A stretch of 64,000 nt of DNA from Diospyros lotus. Lineage: Eukaryota > Streptophyta > Magnoliopsida > Ericales > Ebenaceae. A program made the translations under genes and the position numbers. The stretch lies in assembly GCF_014633365.1 (NCBI RefSeq), contig NW_026267104.1, positions 4,464,001-4,528,000 on the forward strand, in the 5' to 3' direction. Below are positions 11,778 to 22,998 of the stretch, one piece after another (the first letter of the stretch is position 1; each line of letters begins with the position of its first letter). The notes under the pieces were generated by a model. It saw only the letters and a program-made list of their open reading frames with translations. It ran no database searches and was not told the origin of the DNA.

Positions 11778-12135
11778 TGTCACAGCCCTAGGGTTTGGCT
11801 AGGGTTGTGATAGGAATTTGGAAGGATTTAGGGAAGAGAAAGCAGAAAGGGAAGGAGATTTAGAACTGAAACAAAGAGAAATGGGGAGGAAAGAGAAGAA
11901 GAACCGAGAGAGAGAATTAAGAGAGAGAATAGAGTTTGAAATTTCAATTCATCAATTCAAGCATATCCAATAAACTCCTAACAGCAGCCTTATATAGGCA
12001 TCATTGACTTCTAACAGCCTAACCACTTGCTAACAATATATCCTAACAGTTATTATAAACCTATTACAAGATTACCCCCATTTTATTATATTTCTATTAC
12101 AACATTGACCCTCCTATACTCCTAGGTACATGACA
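11778..12135 (-). repeat. 3' LTR of element E
   Basis: TGTCACAGCCC to TACATGACA. It has an 11-bp extra segment near its left end compared with the 5' copy. Confidence 0.9.
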
Positions 12136-12154
12136 ATTCCCTCCGCCTTAAAAT

Positions 12155-12174
12155 GTTTCTTGTCCCAAAGAAAC
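12155..12174 (-). other. Conserved hairpin upstream of the purine tract, element E
   Basis: GTTTCTT and AAGAAAC form a 7-bp stem. The eighth pair is lost to a G/A mismatch. The outer pairs match the F version rather than B and D. Confidence 0.65.
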
Positions 12175-12199
12175 TTATTATCGTTGAGTTGCTCTTTCT

Positions 12200-13494
12200 T
12201 CATCCAATTCCAACCTTTTCTATTTGCTTCATTCGTCTTTCCTTCTTTCTCCTCTTAGGCCTCTTCTTCTTTGTTCTTAAGTTTGCAAGATCCATCCCAA
12301 ACATAATTTGGCTTAGAGCTGCAATAGAAGCAACCTGATGGCCTCAATGATTTCAAGTTCAAATCTGTGAGTGCTTGATGAAATAGGAGACCCAAGCTGC
12401 AGAAGGTGCTTGTCCCTAAGCAAGTTCCTCACCTAGAAGAAATTTGAAAGGGGCAGAGGAAAGGTGGATTCAATCTTGAATGGATCATTAGCCGAGTTAA
12501 TTTCTACTCGAAGATGTGAATGTTGCTCAATAATCGGCTTCCTTTCAACATGACCACTCAAAATTGTCACTTCCGGCTGCTCCAATACCAAGAAATCCAG
12601 ACCCTTAATGTCCTCATATGGAGGTTTTCCAACAAACAAACCATCTGCCCCTGTCGGTAATTTAGCGACATCTTCTTTCTGTTTCTCAGAATATTCCCGA
12701 AGCTCACTCTCAACATTTTTATTCTCCACTTCAGCAACACCTTCTTCTTTTTGCTCACCAGAATATTTTAGAAGCTTGCTCGCCACAGCTTCCTTCTCCA
12801 ATAATCTTCTGTTACAAAAATTCAATCCAGGCTTGTTATTATCCGAAACCATAGGCAATGGAAAAGTATCATTAGAAGCTCCACCATCAATTCCATTTCT
12901 GATAAAATTCTGATTTGGAACACCATCCGATCCTTCCATCCCTGCTCTAATCACCAGAGGTAACGGATTAGCTTTAGCTTCCTCGATCAGTTCCTCAAAT
13001 GCTGCCTTATTAATCTGTTCATCACAGATTCTCTTTGGATAATGCCATTCACCACCAATATCATCACTAATGTTGCATTCCTCCTTGATAATTCTACTGG
13101 AACTGGTACACTTCTTCCACTTCACATTGGAGCTAGGTAGTGAATCCGCTTCTCGACTTCTTGCTTTCTCCTTCGGCTGCTCCTTTTTAAGGTAGTCTTC
13201 TTTGTTAAAACTTCCATGATAATCCTCAAAGTATTTGGCGGGAAACCTGTAATGATCCTCCTTAGATAGTATCATTGCAAACTCTTGCAACTTTTCACGT
13301 ATCATTTGGCCAAATTCTTTGCTCGATTCATGTACCACACTTCTTGTTCCTTTGTCCAATTGGCTGATCCCCATCTCCAACTTCTTTTCCCATGCATAAG
13401 GCTTCTGGCCAAACTTCCCTTGATCTCCAGCTGAACATGCAACATCCTTCTCTTGCAAGTTAGGCTCCCATGGTCTCATGCAAGCTTTGTTCAT
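12200..13494 (-). pseudogene. Family unknown-protein gene, element E (353-aa frame plus detached tail)
   Basis: An open frame of 353 aa (13494-12433) begins with an N-terminal block (PWEPNLQEKDVACSAG) and a QLDKGTRSVVHE segment. The strongly conserved core follows (KLQEFAMILSKE, then YFEDYHGSFNKEDY, residues about 60-110). The middle is then unlike F, but includes a degenerate repeat of SELREYSEKQKED-like units. The Lys/Arg-rich tail ending EKVGIG is still readable at about 12330-12200, in a different frame, so the C-terminus has been detached by a frameshift or stop. Only one N-terminal repeat is present where F has two. No known enzymatic motif was seen. A shortened protein could still be made. 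Confidence 0.75.
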
Positions 13495-15107
13495 AATGGC
13501 AGAAATTTCACGACTACAGCAGCTGAAGTCTGTTGGTTCCGTCGCTACTGTGAGGCAGTCTTTGATCCCACCAATTTGGCCACATCACCTTTAATTATCA
13601 GCCGACACACACCTCCTCTTGCGTCGGAATCAATTCTGAGATTTACTCAGAAATTTCCTTGTTGCTTCTCCGTCTCCAATGCCTAACTCTCTGGAATTGT
13701 TGGAATTGCACCCGAAGAATAAACCGAAGGCTAAGGAATTACTCTCAGAGTCAGCTGAAACACGTTTTCGTTTGGCCTCGGAGATTCGCTCACTCCTTTT
13801 CACCTTCAAATTCAAACGAGAGGTTATCAAAAATTCGGTATCGCCAAAGCCGCTTGGCTTGTTTCGCCACCATGATCACTGGACTTTGCAACTTCTTGTG
13901 ATACAATTGGCTCAGCTCAACCCCTTACAAATCGCGCGCTCTGTGATACCTTCCGATTTAGAATCACCTGGGCTGTTCGTTTCCTTTGATCAATTGTGAT
14001 GCAACCAACGGAATTCTCTGGAATTGAGAATCGATGGTTGCAGTAATCTATGAATTGGCTCCCAAATCTGTCGAAATTGCTTCGCCCATCCACTTCGAAC
14101 AAACTTACTGCAATTCGCGGCTGAGCGTCAACCTTCTGCTCGCTTCACCCAATCACTTCTCTGAAACGCCTCTGGACCAGCAACTCGCTGATGTTCAATA
14201 GTGGCGTAGGAACTTGCTTCTCATTGTCAACTTCCTAATTTGCGTCAATTTCCGAAGTATGCTTCACCTTCACACGTCTTCAAATCTAGGCTGAGATTAG
14301 CAATGTTTCTACCCACGAAACTACCGCTGCGCCACTCGAATTCGCCTCCAATTTCAACTCAGTATTGCTGCAGACCTCTCCTAGCCTGCATCGTCTTCAC
14401 TTCCGAACCGAAGTGGCTTTGCTCAGTTTTGCTTTTCAATTCCGAGTTTGCTCTACTCGGCGACGCCTTCCAATCCAAGTTCAATTCTGACTTTAGTTGG
14501 TGCTTCTTCCCCGAGGAGCGTTGCCTCCAATATTCAAGTCGCAGTGGATTACGGAACCTTTTCCGCCTGCTGTTCCCGACTTGCAACAGCCGCGACCCTC
14601 CCAATCACCGTCCGACCATCGGCTCGTTTATAGACTTCACCTGAATTGCTTCATATAATCGCCAAGGAAAACGCCTGGTTCCAGCAGAAAAACTATCCGC
14701 TCACCTCCGATCACCAACTACGAATGCTCCTATGTTCGCGTCGCCTCCGTCGAAATTGCTGTTCACTCAACCGCCTGACCTAATCACCTTCAAATTTCGA
14801 ACTGAAATTATAGCCAACGAATCGATCGAAATTCTCCTATTGAAATCGCCTGGGTTGCTCGCCTACTAATTCTGATTAGTTGAAATTGCTCCAAGAGTTC
14901 TTGGAAGCACCGACAGAACGGCCTAGCCAAGTCGGTTTCACACGCCTTCACAATCTGGACCGTAATCCAGATTCTCAGCCGAGAATTCCTCCGACGGAAT
15001 CACTGAGGCTGATTTAACCTGCAAAATTTGAACACATACTTCTAGAATTCACAACTTGAATGGCCGGCTCTCTTCAAATCGAATCAAATCACAGCCAAGG
15101 ATTGGTT
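13495..15107 (-). other. Leader of element E
   Basis: About 1.6 kb between the primer-binding site and the gene. It has no conserved coding frame, and several short frames on both strands appear incidental. Confidence 0.6.
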
Positions 15108-15121
15108 GCTCTGATACCAAT

Positions 15122-15468
15122 TGTCACAGCCCTAGGGTTGTGATAGGAATTTAGAAGGATTTAGGGAAGAGAAAGCAGAATGGGAAGGAGATTTAGAACT
15201 GAAACAAAGAGAAATGGGGAGGAAAGAGAAGAAGAATCGAGAGAGAGAATTAAGAGAGAGAATAGAGTTTGAAATTTCAATTCATCAATTCAAGCATATC
15301 CAATAGCCTCCTAACAACAGTCTTATATAGGCATCATTGACTTCTAACAGCCTAACCACTTGCTAACAATATATTCTAACAGTTATTATAAACCTATTAC
15401 AAGATTACCCCCCTTTTATTATATTCCTATTACAACATTGACCCTCCTATACTCCTAGGTACATGACA
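15122..15468 (-). repeat. 5' LTR of element E
   Basis: A 347-bp partner of 11778-12135, adjoining the primer-binding site at 15108-15119. Confidence 0.9.
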
Positions 15469-15515
15469 ACTTGCAACAAGTAGCCATTGCTTCATCCAAT
15501 TCCATCATTTTCTAT

Positions 15516-17241
15516 CTAGTTTATTCTCTTTTCTTTCATTCTCCCTCTAGGCCGCTTCTTCTTCGTTCTTAGGTTCTCATCAACTAGAACAAAAATGATT
15601 ATAATTGCAATAAAGGCTGCATCTACCTCCAAAGAGTAACAGACCATTTCCCTTGGGTTTGCAATAGCTATCAAATTAAGATTGCTATTACACATAGTTT
15701 GAGGATCCACTATGATGCCAAAGCTTGTTAATATGTCCACATCAAGTGCCTTCAATGAATTTAGTCGCTCCTTGTCGTAGGTAGCAGCTAAAACCTGCAA
15801 CCCTAAAACCTTTAAATGACGTTCATTCTAAAATTCACCCATCCAATGGGTTACCACATATGTTCCCCTCCTCTCATCATCTTCAAAAATGACAACAACA
15901 CAGTGACATTGTTTAGGATCAACAAGACTTCCTCTTACTGGTGCGGTCTTCTTCTTATCCTTCCTAGTTGTCTCCTGCTCGTTGCCATATACCCCAGATT
16001 TATCCTTCACAATTTTCTCCTCCAATGGTGTCCCAGTGTTCCTCCTGACAATTTCCCTTCCTGTATGGTCATATTGATTGCATAGAAAGGGATGCGTAGG
16101 TTCCATAGGTTCCTCAATGGCTGAAACATGGTTTCCATCCCAACCTTCATCCCCAATATGATTTGTAGCCAGATTACTTGAGGAAACCATCCTCATATTC
16201 GAACTATCAGAGGCATGAAAGCCAACCTCATAGCTGTTTTCATCTGCAATCTGATTTGTAGACCGATCCTCAACCAAATTTTCAACTTCATGCTCTTACA
16301 AAATGTGGTTTGCACGGATCTCTTTATCCAATTTCCTTTCTTCTTCGAGACCTTGTGCTACCCTTGACAAGTTTACTTTAGTTCCAGCACTTTTTTCCTT
16401 AATATTGACTGGATTTTCAGTCATAACCTCCTGATTCCATGCAAACAATTAAGCAACTCCTTCCTTGTGTTTGTTAGAGTTTCTCTCTATATGAACTTCT
16501 TTTTCAACAATATTAGATTGTCCCTTTGCCCTTGCTTCCCTATCAATCTGTTCATTACAGATTCCCTTTGGATAATGCCATTCACTACCAATATCATCAT
16601 TGATGTTGCATTCCTCCTCCTTGATAATTCTGTTGAAACCGGTATACTTCTTCCACTCCACATTGGAAATAAGCAGTGAATCCGCTTCTCGCCTTCTTGA
16701 CTTCTCTTTTAGCTGCTTCATTTTAAGGAAGTCATATTTATTAAAACTTCTGCAATAATCATCAAAGAATTCAACATGAAAGCTGTAGTGATATTTCTTA
16801 GTTAGTATCATCGCGAACTCTTTCACCTGTTCATGTAATATGGCCGAATTCCTTGTTTGTGTCATGTACCACACTTCTTGTTTCCTTGTCTAATTGGCTG
16901 CTCCACTCCTCAAACTTCTTTTCCCATGCCTGAGGCTTTTGGCCAAACTCCTTATGATGTGTGCCTTCAATTGAGAATGCAACATTCTTTTGTTGCAATT
17001 GTGATCTCGTTTGTTTCATGTATGCATTGCTCCCCATAACCTCACAAGCAGGACGTCCTCCTGAAAATGCAACATTTTTTTGCTGCGATTGAGATTCTAA
17101 TGGTCTCGTGCATGCACTACTCCCCATGGCAAACTTCTTAGGAACAGGATAAGCTGAAGGCCAATAAACATGAACTCTGTACATCCTTAATCCCCCAACT
17201 TTCGTTCGGTATCTACTTGACAGTCGTTGCCTAGGATACAC
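15516..17241 (-). pseudogene. Decayed family unknown-protein gene, element D
   Basis: Collinear with the 576-aa protein of F but broken into frames at about 17241-16831, 16874-16449, 16277-15828 and 15800-15516. Visible are two N-terminal repeat units (MGSSACTRPLES.SQQKNVAFS and MGSNAYMKQTRSQLQQKNVAFS), the QLDKETRSVVHD segment, and a worn core (KEFAMILTKKYHY, FFDDYCRSFNKYDF). The basic tail survives as RTKKKRPRGR. The start at 17241 gives MYPRQ..., upstream of the MGSS block as in F. Confidence 0.78.
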
Positions 17242-18595
17242 GTTTGTCTCACATAGTCAACGATCTTCAATTTTCCAGCAAAATGAGCCGCCTGCTAGTA
17301 ATAAATCCAATTCCACCTTCGAGCTCACTTGCTGCAACAGTCTCCTATACTCGCCACAAAGAGCCCCCGCTTTTCTTTGCCCCTTTAATTCGAACAAGGT
17401 TAACTCGATTTTCAGCCAAAATGTTTTCCCTTTTACTCACAGCCTAGAATTCGATAGAAGTCATCGCCTGTGGAGTTCTATTCGCTGATTCGTTAGCAAT
17501 CGTTGAACTTCTTATCGGAATCTCTTGAACCACTGCTCAATTAGTTTCGATGATGGTTGAGGTTGCCTTCCTAAACCGCAATTGCAGCAGCTCGGAAACA
17601 ATAGCGAATCAAACTATTGTTTTGCCTTCACAGTCGAACCTTCCTCCTTTCCTCCACAATTTGAATCGGAAGTCCATAGTACTTCGTGTGAGTTCGTTTA
17701 GTTTTGTTGTAGCCTTTAGAAAATTGATTGACTATGAAACAACAACTATGCTCTGCCTAATTGGGAATTGATCTCCTCTCAATTTAGCAACCTTGGATTC
17801 GTTTCCTGGGATCACTGCTATGAATCACCTATCACCTTAATCGACTATGCTGCTCCGAATCACCACTGTTCACCTTCGTAAATCACCACTACTCCAAAAA
17901 TCTAACAACCTTCCAGATCGTCGGGATTCTGCCAAATCGCCAGAATTCCCCATTGGAATCGTCCGGGTTGCTCGCCTTTCTTGAGTGACTGTGAAGCTAC
18001 CACGGGATTCTCTGGAATTGAGAATCGATCGCTATGGGTAGCTACAATTTATCAAATTCATGTAATAGTTGAACACTGATGCTTGTAGCTGGGGACTGTC
18101 GCTAGGAATTTAGAATTTGCACAAGTTGCAGCGAACGAAGGCTAAGGATGTTCACGGAATTGGTTGGGGTTCTTTGCCTTTCAATTGTTGAAAGAGGAAT
18201 ATCGTATCTCACAGACTAACTTGCTGCACCAATTCCCTCGTGTGTCGGAATCAAATTCCGAGATTCAATCGGTCTCTTCCTTCAAAATTGCCTACACACA
18301 CCGCTTAATAGCTTTTGTTGAATCAACAGTCAGAGTTGCAGCTAGGAGATCGCCTCTAGCACCGCCTTCCAAAGGGATTGGCTCTGATCGCACCACCTGC
18401 TGTGGATCGGCAATCTTGTTTCACTAACTTGCCTTACTCACTGCTTCCAAGCCACCATAATTCCAACACTAAGACCTCTTCTATAAACCGCCTACCTCCG
18501 TCAGGATCTACCAGATTTGCTTCGAGTTTGGCTGGATTACTTCCAAATCAGATCGGACGCTATTAAATTTTCGAACTCATAGCTAAGGAACAACT
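17242..18595 (-). other. Leader of element D
   Basis: Untranslated leader of about 1.35 kb between the gene and the primer-binding site (18596-18607). No conserved frame is present. Confidence 0.6.
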
Positions 18596-18609
18596 GCTCT
18601 AATACCAAT

Positions 18610-18960
18610 TGTCACGTACCTAGGGTTTGAATTGGCTATCGCAAAGATCGGATAGAGCTAAGTCTAAGAACAAAGGGAATTTAGGGGGAGATTGGACATA
18701 AATGGGGAAGAATTTATAGAGAAATGAGGGAGAGTAGTAGAGAGAAATGAGAGGGAGATTAGAGAGAAATCTAGAGAGAGGAATGAGATTTTCATTTAAT
18801 CAATTCAAGCATAATTCCATCTGATTACAGTAGCCCTTTATATAGGCATACCTGATTGCATAACCACCTCTGTGCTTCTAACTAATTGCTAAAATATCTC
18901 CTAACAATTATCATAGGCCTATTATTATATTACCCCTTTAATGTTCCTTGGGTTATATTA
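18610..18960 (-). repeat. 5' LTR of element D
   Basis: A 351-bp LTR starting TGTCACGTACC. Its right end is decayed to TTATATTA directly before the TAGTG duplication. Confidence 0.85.
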
Positions 18961-18965
18961 TAGTG

Positions 18966-19665
18966 GCATGGCATTCATAATGCCAATGGATTTCTAAAAG
19001 TCATATTGACAATGTGTATCAATGCAAAAGAACAATGTGGCAAAATTTTATGTTGGATGCCCTTCTTGATGTAACCCTCTACTTATAAAATGATGAGATA
19101 GAGCTCTAACACCATTTTTATAAGGAAAAGTTTAATGAGATGTCCATGGATGAAGATAATATCAACTTAGTTGATATTGTGAAATCAGCCTGTATAACAT
19201 GGAAACGCAAATTCATCTTAATAACTTCAGGTGATAAAACAAAAAAATAGCAATAAAGAATAGCATTTATGTTATTTCCAATTTTTCCATATGAGAATAA
19301 GATTTGCTCCAAATCTTGGTTGCAGTGTGTCTTGAGAGTGAATAAATCCTAATATTAACTGCAATCAAAATAAAAAAATGGTTAGGGTCAAATCCTGGAA
19401 TGAGTAAAATTATAAAAAAAAAAAAAATGTGCTCTGGCTTAAGATTAAGCTTTCCTCCATCCCATATCTGGTTCAGAGCAGATCTTAAGATCAACCAAAA
19501 AAGAGTGTTCCAACCCAGATGAAGTAACGTACATTGATTTTAATAAAAAGAAAATGATAACATGTGTCAGTCCCAGTAAGAAGAAGCAAGTGATAAATAA
19601 GGTATTCAAGGCCTAGATCTACAGATCTTGGGCAAATCTATATTGATCTTCCCAAATCAAATCTG
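18966..19665. other. Spacer between elements D and F
   Basis: AT-rich with short frames only. No gene or element was recognised. Confidence 0.5.
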
Positions 19666-19670
19666 TAGTT

Positions 19671-20043
19671 TGTCATGTACTAAGGGTAATTAGAAGGGCA
19701 ATAATGTAATTAATTATATTAGTTTGTTAGGAGATATTTGGGTGTTTGTTAGGAGCACATGGGTGCTGTTAGAAATTAGTTAGGGAGCTAGTTAAGGCCT
19801 ATAAAAAAGCCCATTGTAAGAAGAGAGGGTATGCTTGAATTGATAATTGAAATCTGATTCTCTCTCTACAATTTCTCTACAATCTCCCCCTCATTTCTCT
19901 ATTCTGCTCTCCCTCATTTTCTCTCTAATTTCTCCCTCATTCTTCTTCAATTTTCCCTCTAATACATTCTGCTCTTAACCTTAATTCAATTGGATCTTTC
20001 CGATTGTCCATTTCAGTCCGTCTTGAACCCTAGGTTCATGACA
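19671..20043 (+). repeat. 5' LTR of element F
   Basis: TGTCATGTACT to GGTTCATGACA. A TATA-like TATAAAAAA at 19800-19808 lies about 240 bp before the 3' end, marking the probable transcription start region. The downstream part is strongly pyrimidine-rich. Confidence 0.93.
19800..19808 (+). promoter_or_regulatory. TATA-like box of the element F LTR promoter
   Basis: CCTATAAAAAAGCC in the middle of the 5' LTR. It is conserved as CCTATAAAAAGGCC in the 3' LTR and as CCTATATAAGG-like boxes in relatives. Confidence 0.55.
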
Positions 20044-20045
20044 AA

Positions 20046-20057
20046 TGGTATCAGAGC
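20046..20057 (+). other. Primer-binding site (initiator tRNA-Met type), element F
   Basis: TGGTATCAGAGC two bases after the 5' LTR, the standard plant retrotransposon primer site complementary to the 3' end of initiator methionine tRNA. Confidence 0.9.
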
Positions 20058-21217
20058 GGTCGTTCTTCGGCTGTGGTTCGTGCAATTTTGGTAGTTGATT
20101 CTCGGCGGAATTGATTGAGCAGAGCAGCTGGTCGTTTCTGGAAGCTAATCGTAGGTCGGCGAATTTCGAAAGTGTAGCAAGCCAGCGATTAGCGAAAGCT
20201 GGATTTGGAGTTGCGAGCTGGTTTAAAAAGTCGCGCATCTGGTCCAGTGAATTCAATAGTAGTGTCGGGGGTGAGTTAGGTTGCTGGTCCATAGCGATCG
20301 GTTCCAGTGAGTAGGTAGAACTAGAGGAGGAAGACGCGGTTCTCTCAATTCTGATTAGAGCGAGGCAGGAAGTTAGGCTAGGAAGTTGGTCGAACAACAA
20401 TTTAAGGCATCAAAAAGGAGCAGATTAGAGTGATTGGAGTCTACCGCGATCGTAACTCGATTCCCAGGACTTGTCGATCAAGGCGAACTCAAGGAGGCGG
20501 TGGTCCTCCCGCCGTGGTCGGTGATTGGGTGAGAAGGAGTCGTCGGCGGGGAGGCGATCGTGAATCCATAGCGATCGCAAGCAGAGCCGATCTCGACCAT
20601 CCAAGCAAACTTAAGGAGTGACGTTGGAACCGGTGATTCTCAGCTAGTCGGTTAGGATTGTAGTAAGGAGTCCGTCGAAGGTGGTGCCGTGGACAGCCAG
20701 AGGGTTGCGACTGTCCAAGGCGAGCGTGAGTTGTCGAGGGTGAAGCGGATGGCCCAGACCGGAAGACCAGTCCGCCCATACCGATAAGCTTCCTGTAGGC
20801 GCGGCTGTGGTGTTGCGGTTTTGATCAAGAATTTCGACTGGATTTTTGTGGGGCGTTGCTGCCTTGTTCGGCACTGTGTGTGCTACGGTTGTGGTTGCCT
20901 TCCAACTTATGCTGGTGATTTTGGAATCCGAAGGTGATCCAGTGGCAGATCGGAGCAGGTGAGCATCTCTCAGATTAAATTTTGAAGGAGAGTTAGTGGC
21001 CCCAGCCATTGGACAGTGATTGGGGTGTGGGTCGCAGCCGTTGTAAGTCTTGATTGATGGCAGCGATTGCAATAATTCTCAAGCTGTCAGCAAAGGAAAC
21101 AAGAGGTAGATTTTGGTTGTAAATTTTTGGCTGACTTGGGTCAAAGTGGAAAGGCAAAGAGGAGTGGGTGCCCGACTCTTGAGTTGCAATTGAGGCGAGT
21201 CTAGGAACTGCTACAAC
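20058..21217 (+). other. Leader of element F
   Basis: About 1160 nt, homologous to the leader of element A (reverse strand, 1-1155). Minus-strand frames of 96-142 aa exist here but do not correspond to any feature of the element and are treated as chance. The long structured leader may carry packaging signals, which is inference. Confidence 0.6.
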
Positions 21218-22948
21218 ATGCAAAACAAAAGCATGTATATAACTCCCATTCCTTGGCCGTCGAAGTATGTTGTTGGTGAAAATTCAACCATGGGTAGCAG
21301 TGCATATCTGAGACCATTGGAGTCTCAGTTGCAGCAGAAGAATTCTTCCTTTTCAGTTGGAAGGGAGCATCAATGGCAGCCAAAGAAGGCTGCATTTTCA
21401 GTGGGGTGTCCTACTCATGAAGTTAGGAGAGGCTGTGAGCAAAGGGAAACAAAGGCAGCCAAGGGGAGCAGTGCATACATGGAGCAAATGAGCCCTAAAT
21501 TGCAGCAAAAGAATGCTTCATTTTCAGCTGGAATGGAGCTTCAATGGCAGCCAAAGAAGGCTGCACTTTCAGTTGGCAGCAACAAGGAACATAAGAAGGG
21601 GATCAGCCAATTGGACAAAGGAACCAGCAGTGGGTTTGATGAAGAGTGCAAGGAATTTGGTCGAATGTTCCGTGAGAAGTTGCAAGAGTTTGCAATGATA
21701 CTATCTAAGGAGTATCATTACAATTTTCCTGTCGAATACTTTGATGACTATCATGGAAGTTTCAACAAAGAGGAGTTTCTTAAAATGGAGAAGCTGAAGG
21801 AAGAAAAAAGTGAGGAAAAGGAATTGGAGGAAGGCAATCAATCAATTGACAGCCTCTCAAGCACTCTTACTAGTGCTAAGACACTTGGTCAGGTGTCAAT
21901 CATTGAGCAATCGTTGGCTAGAAGTGAAGTTGCACCATCTCTTGATGTTAATGCTCACAAACAGCCTTGGTATGAGTATTCAAGGAAAGAATACAAACCT
22001 CCATTGCTGCATTTTGAGGCTGCTGTTGATATTTCTGCAGCAAAACATGGCTGTGGGATGAATGGATTGACTTCAAATATTCCAAAGAGTACTGGGACAT
22101 CTTTTACCACATCATTCTCTACTCAATCTGGTGCTGCATTACCTGTTTTTCATCATGCAGGAACCATTCAAGGAGTTCAACAGCCTGCTGGGAGTTTTTC
22201 TAGTGGATATTTAGCCTCAAACAATCTCCCTATTGCTCTTTCTCAGATATCTAATGGCAGCTCGCATGATCATTCAAGGGGGCAGGATACATTCGTTGAA
22301 GAAAGAGATGCTGATTTCGCTTTCAGCCAAGGGAATTTTTCTATGAGTTATGATCATGAAAGTAGTCCTCTCGACCAGCAGCAAATTCAAAGGGGTGAAG
22401 AATTTTGGAGGTCGGTTGTAGCTGGAAAAAAACTAAGGGAGGTAGTTGAAGAAGTTGTAGGTTTTGCCAAAGAGGATGTAGCTGGAACAAAACTAAGGGA
22501 GGTAACTGAAGAAGTTGAAGGTTTTGCTGAAGAAAACAAAACTATCGCTGCTGTGTTGGTTTTTGCTCCTACTAGAAAATCCAAGTTGCTGTCTAACACA
22601 TGGAATGATGATTTGTTGGCTGAAATTGAAGTTGCATCAGCTCCTAAGGCTAATGCTCACAAGCAGACTTGGTATGAGTGTCCAAGGCAAATCTGCAATC
22701 TTCCATTGCTGCATTTCGAGGATGCTGATGATATCTTTCAATTTGCAGCTGTGGTGCACCATGGAGGTGTAGAAACAACTGCTGCTGGTATTGAACTTGA
22801 ACTCTATCAACTTGCTCCTATTGAAGTTCTAGGCCGAATTACGACAGGAATTGATCTTGGATACTTGAGAACGAGGAAGAAGAAAAGGCCTAGAAGGACA
22901 AGAAAAGAAAGAAAGAGAAATCAGATAGAGAAGGCGGGCATTGGATAA
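21218..22948 (+). CDS. Unknown protein (576 aa) occupying the gag-pol position of element F
   Basis: I do not recognise this protein. It is the only intact gene of the element. Visible layout: two N-terminal repeats (residues about 26-63 and 83-120) of the form GSSAY...LQQKN-SFS-G...QWQPKKAA-SVG; a core at about 143-195 with KLQEFAMILSKEY and YFDDYHGSFNKEEFLK; two copies of an AHKQ-WYE...LLHFE-A-DI motif (about 246-274 and 479-505); a tandem pair AGKKLREVVEEV / AGTKLREVTEEV (about 402-447); and a Lys/Arg-rich tail (about 553-567, KKKRPRRTRKERKR) that could act as a nuclear localisation or nucleic-acid-binding segment. No zinc knuckle, aspartic protease, DDE or YxDD motif was seen. The core is the part best kept in B, D and E. 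Host-gene capture or a diverged gag are both possible. Confidence 0.85.
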   Translation: MQNKSMYITPIPWPSKYVVGENSTMGSSAYLRPLESQLQQKNSSFSVGREHQWQPKKAAFSVGCPTHEVRRGCEQRETKAAKGSSAYMEQMSPKLQQKNASFSAGMELQWQPKKAALSVGSNKEHKKGISQLDKGTSSGFDEECKEFGRMFREKLQEFAMILSKEYHYNFPVEYFDDYHGSFNKEEFLKMEKLKEEKSEEKELEEGNQSIDSLSSTLTSAKTLGQVSIIEQSLARSEVAPSLDVNAHKQPWYEYSRKEYKPPLLHFEAAVDISAAKHGCGMNGLTSNIPKSTGTSFTTSFSTQSGAALPVFHHAGTIQGVQQPAGSFSSGYLASNNLPIALSQISNGSSHDHSRGQDTFVEERDADFAFSQGNFSMSYDHESSPLDQQQIQRGEEFWRSVVAGKKLREVVEEVVGFAKEDVAGTKLREVTEEVEGFAEENKTIAAVLVFAPTRKSKLLSNTWNDDLLAEIEVASAPKANAHKQTWYECPRQICNLPLLHFEDADDIFQFAAVVHHGGVETTAAGIELELYQLAPIEVLGRITTGIDLGYLRTRKKKRPRRTRKERKRNQIEKAGIG

Positions 22949-22973
22949 AGAAGTAATGGCTAGGTGGTAATAA

Positions 22974-22993
22974 GTTTCTTGGGGACAAGAAAC
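22974..22993 (+). other. Conserved hairpin upstream of the purine tract, element F
   Basis: GTTTCTTG and CAAGAAAC pair perfectly around a GGGA loop, 25 nt after the stop codon. In B and D the outer two pairs are A-T and G-C where F has G-C and T-A, so pairing is kept while bases change. Confidence 0.75.
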
Positions 22994-22998
22994 ATTTC

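Larger units (their letters stand above)
11778..15468 (-). mobile_element. Element E: complete non-autonomous LTR retrotransposon nested in element D
   Basis: Minus-strand element of 3691 bp. LTRs are 11778-12135 (3', 358 bp) and 15122-15468 (5', 347 bp; the 3' copy carries an 11-bp insertion near its start). It is flanked by a perfect target duplication ACTTG (11773-11777 and 15469-15473). The primer-site complement GCTCTGATACCA is at 15108-15119. The purine tract (GGCGGAGGGAA in sense) adjoins the 3' LTR. It encodes a truncated 353-aa form of the family protein. By eye the LTRs differ at about ten substitutions plus the indel, so E is older than F. Confidence 0.92.
11386..18960 (-). mobile_element. 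Element D: complete non-autonomous LTR retrotransposon containing element E
   Basis: Minus-strand element with LTRs at 11386-11736 (3') and 18610-18960 (5'), both 351 bp. It is flanked by a perfect target duplication TAGTG (11381-11385 and 18961-18965). The primer-site complement GCTCTAATACCA is at 18596-18607, with one change from the family consensus. The purine tract is read as AAGAAGGGGGGAA next to the 3' LTR. The right terminus has decayed from TCATGACA to TTATATTA. It contains a broken family gene (15516-17241), a leader of about 1.35 kb, and a full nested copy (E) inserted just outside the 3' hairpin. Confidence 0.9.

Noticed and set aside
20046..20057. tRNA gene fragment
   Set aside because: Only the 12-base primer-binding complement of tRNA-Met is present, at the position expected for a retrotransposon.
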